The notes below the pieces were generated by a model. The model had not been told where the DNA came from. It ran no database searches and saw only the letters and a program-made list of their open reading frames with translations. From Proteobacteria bacterium UBA2996 (GTDB lineage: Bacteria > Pseudomonadota > Gammaproteobacteria > Arenicellales > UBA868), in the NCBI GenBank assembly GCA_002346525.1, contig DDZY01000026.1:674-16496 (forward strand): 15,823 nt of DNA, read 5' to 3'. Of this stretch, positions 14,741-15,823 are shown in pieces; position 1 is the stretch's first letter, and each line of letters opens with the position of its first letter. The translations under genes were made by a program, and so were the position numbers.

Positions 14741-15319
14741 TCAAAGTTCCTGCCACACGCCGGTCCCAACCTTCTGTTTTGCCCTCTCGAGAAAACCTGT
14801 GGCCCCAAAGACCTGGGTCCTGAACCGGTGAACTTCTCCATCACAGGTGCCCTGCAGGCCAATGGTCTTCGCTGTCGCTGTTCCGTCAGGATAAAAACAG
14901 AGCACAAAATTTTCCGAGCCCTGGAAATTTGCCCGCTTTATAAGAAGATCGATCTCTTCCCCCTCCCAATCCCACTCCGACCCGCTACAGGGCTGGATTC
15001 CTCTCGCTTGCCTGCCAATATTCGAGTGAACGTGCAACACGCCTTCAAGGTGGTACTCGGCCTGCATTGCCCTGCCGTTAGCTATTGATTTTGCCCGCAA
15101 GGTCTCGAGGAACTGATTAAAGTGGTCGAAATCGCTTCTTACCTCACTGGCGCAATTCCAGCCACCGAGGTTCAGAAAGACTGTGGAGCCAATGATCATA
15201 AGGACGATGACGACCAGAAGCTCAATCAGCGTGAGACCACGTTCCTTTACGGATGTTGAATGGATACTGGCCACATTCTCAGCAGCAAAACCAAGTTTTC
15301 CGTGATCGATCGTACCCAT
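14741..15319 (-). CDS. fimT: FimT/GspH-type pseudopilin
   Basis: A 192-residue prepilin of the GspH/FimT class. The cleavage site is Gly28 before LTLIELLVVIVLMIIGSTVF, with Glu33 at mature position 5. The globular part ends with a GspH/FimT-like segment (FYPDGTATAKTIGLQGTC) that includes the conserved PDG-type turn. In type IVa pilus systems FimT/FimU is one of the minor pilins that initiate pilus assembly; FimT has also been linked to DNA uptake in some species, which sequence alone cannot show here. ATG 15319 gives a rather long leader of 28 residues, and GTG 15274 would give 13. The pilT-like gene ends 13 nt upstream, which argues for co-transcription. Confidence 0.87.
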   Translation of the reverse strand: MGTIDHGKLGFAAENVASIHSTSVKERGLTLIELLVVIVLMIIGSTVFLNLGGWNCASEVRSDFDHFNQFLETLRAKSIANGRAMQAEYHLEGVLHVHSNIGRQARGIQPCSGSEWDWEGEEIDLLIKRANFQGSENFVLCFYPDGTATAKTIGLQGTCDGEVHRFRTQVFGATGFLERAKQKVGTGVWQEL

Positions 15320-15332
15320 TTCCGGCGACGCG

Positions 15333-15823
15333 CTAGATGTTCTCGACTTGTCCCGATCCCTTCAACTGCTGGATGGCTGCATCCATCGTGACCATTCCAT
15401 CACCTCTCGCGGTCTGCATGATGCTCTCAATCTGGAATATTTTATTTTCCCGAATCAGATTCCTTACCGCGGAATTACACACCATCACTTCAAACGCGCC
15501 GACCCGGCCTCCACCGACTTTGGGCAGCAATTTTTGGGTCATCACCATTTGCAGTGATTGAGAAACCTGAGAGCGTACCTGGTCCTGCTGTTCTGGTGGA
15601 AATACATCAATGATCCGGTTGATCGTATTCGGTGCGCCTGAGGTATGGAGGGTTCCAAAAACCAGGTGGCCTGTTTCGGCAGCGGTCAGGGCAAGTTGGA
15701 CGGTTTCCCTGTCACGCAACTCGCCAACGAGAATCACGTCAGGGTCCTCACGCAAAGATGCCCGTAACGCGTTAGCGAAAGAATTGGTATCCCGGCCTAC
15801 CTCCCGCTGAGCGACAACTGATT
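15333..15823 (-). CDS. pilT: Type IV pilus retraction ATPase PilT, C-terminal part (partial)
   Basis: The frame is open to the window edge and gives about 163 residues of a PilT-family hexameric ATPase. Visible family motifs, in order: QREVGRDT, ALRASLREDPDVILVGELRD (Walker B and Asp/Glu boxes), ETVQLALTAAETGHLVFGTLHT (His box) and SAVRNLIRE. The last matches the AIRNLIRE motif of PilT, which distinguishes it from the assembly ATPase PilB and is needed for retraction in P. aeruginosa. The protein ends at GSGQVENI, apparently 20-30 residues earlier than typical PilT proteins. The Walker A part is outside the window. PilT sits on the cytoplasmic side of the pilus machine and drives pilus disassembly. 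Here its gene leads directly into the minor pilin cluster, which is not its usual place next to pilU. Confidence 0.93.
   Translation of the reverse strand, partial: SVVAQREVGRDTNSFANALRASLREDPDVILVGELRDRETVQLALTAAETGHLVFGTLHTSGAPNTINRIIDVFPPEQQDQVRSQVSQSLQMVMTQKLLPKVGGGRVGAFEVMVCNSAVRNLIRENKIFQIESIMQTARGDGMVTMDAAIQQLKGSGQVENI

Noticed and set aside
14737..14907. N-terminal extension of the PilV-like protein
   Set aside because: The 57 extra residues overlap the FimT-like gene and would place an implausibly long, arginine-rich stretch before the prepilin cleavage site. ATG 14736 has a proper leader.

Overview
The window reads as chromosomal DNA from a Gram-negative proteobacterium, most likely gamma- or betaproteobacterial. 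The reasons are a lipid A acyltransferase of the LpxL/HtrB family, a lipobox-bearing lipoprotein, and a type IVa pilus minor-pilin cluster in the fimT-pilV-pilW-pilX-pilY1 order known from those groups. I cannot name the genus from sequence alone. No rRNA, tRNA, CRISPR array, insertion sequence or prophage gene was seen. Gene starts and ends are tightly packed and mostly intact.

Left part (1-4848): the window opens inside the last 51 codons of an Ada/Ogt-type O6-alkylguanine-DNA alkyltransferase (+), which ends 30 bp from a convergent SLC13-type permease with two cytosolic RCK_C/TrkA_C domains (-). Divergent from the permease is an LpxL-like acyltransferase (+). Then come a two-domain protein joining a cyclic-nucleotide-binding domain to an FHA-like domain (-) and, divergent from it, a small predicted lipoprotein of unknown role (+).

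Right part (4867-15823, all on the minus strand, read from right to left): this looks like one long type IV pilus operon. It runs pilT (C-terminal part, cut by the window edge), a FimT/GspH pseudopilin, PilV-like, PilW-like and PilX-like proteins, then two tandem PilY1-like proteins of 1399 and 1193 residues. Spacings are 13 nt, 4 nt, a 47-nt overlap, a GTGA overlap, 137 nt and 244 nt. In characterised systems the minor pilins and PilY1 form the priming and tip complex of the pilus, and PilT powers retraction. Retraction motor and tip complex are therefore encoded together here.

The most interesting part is the pilY1 pair. Both proteins appear to have a von Willebrand factor A (VWA) domain whose first strand and metal-site motif are separated from the rest of the domain by a long block of NHL-like beta-propeller repeats. 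The 1193-residue copy keeps a complete MIDAS metal site (DxSxS, Thr, Asp). In the 1399-residue copy all three elements are changed, and the copy has gained a DxNxDGxxD-type calcium loop. Both keep a CxxC pair in the VWA region. This looks like duplication followed by division of labour at the pilus tip.
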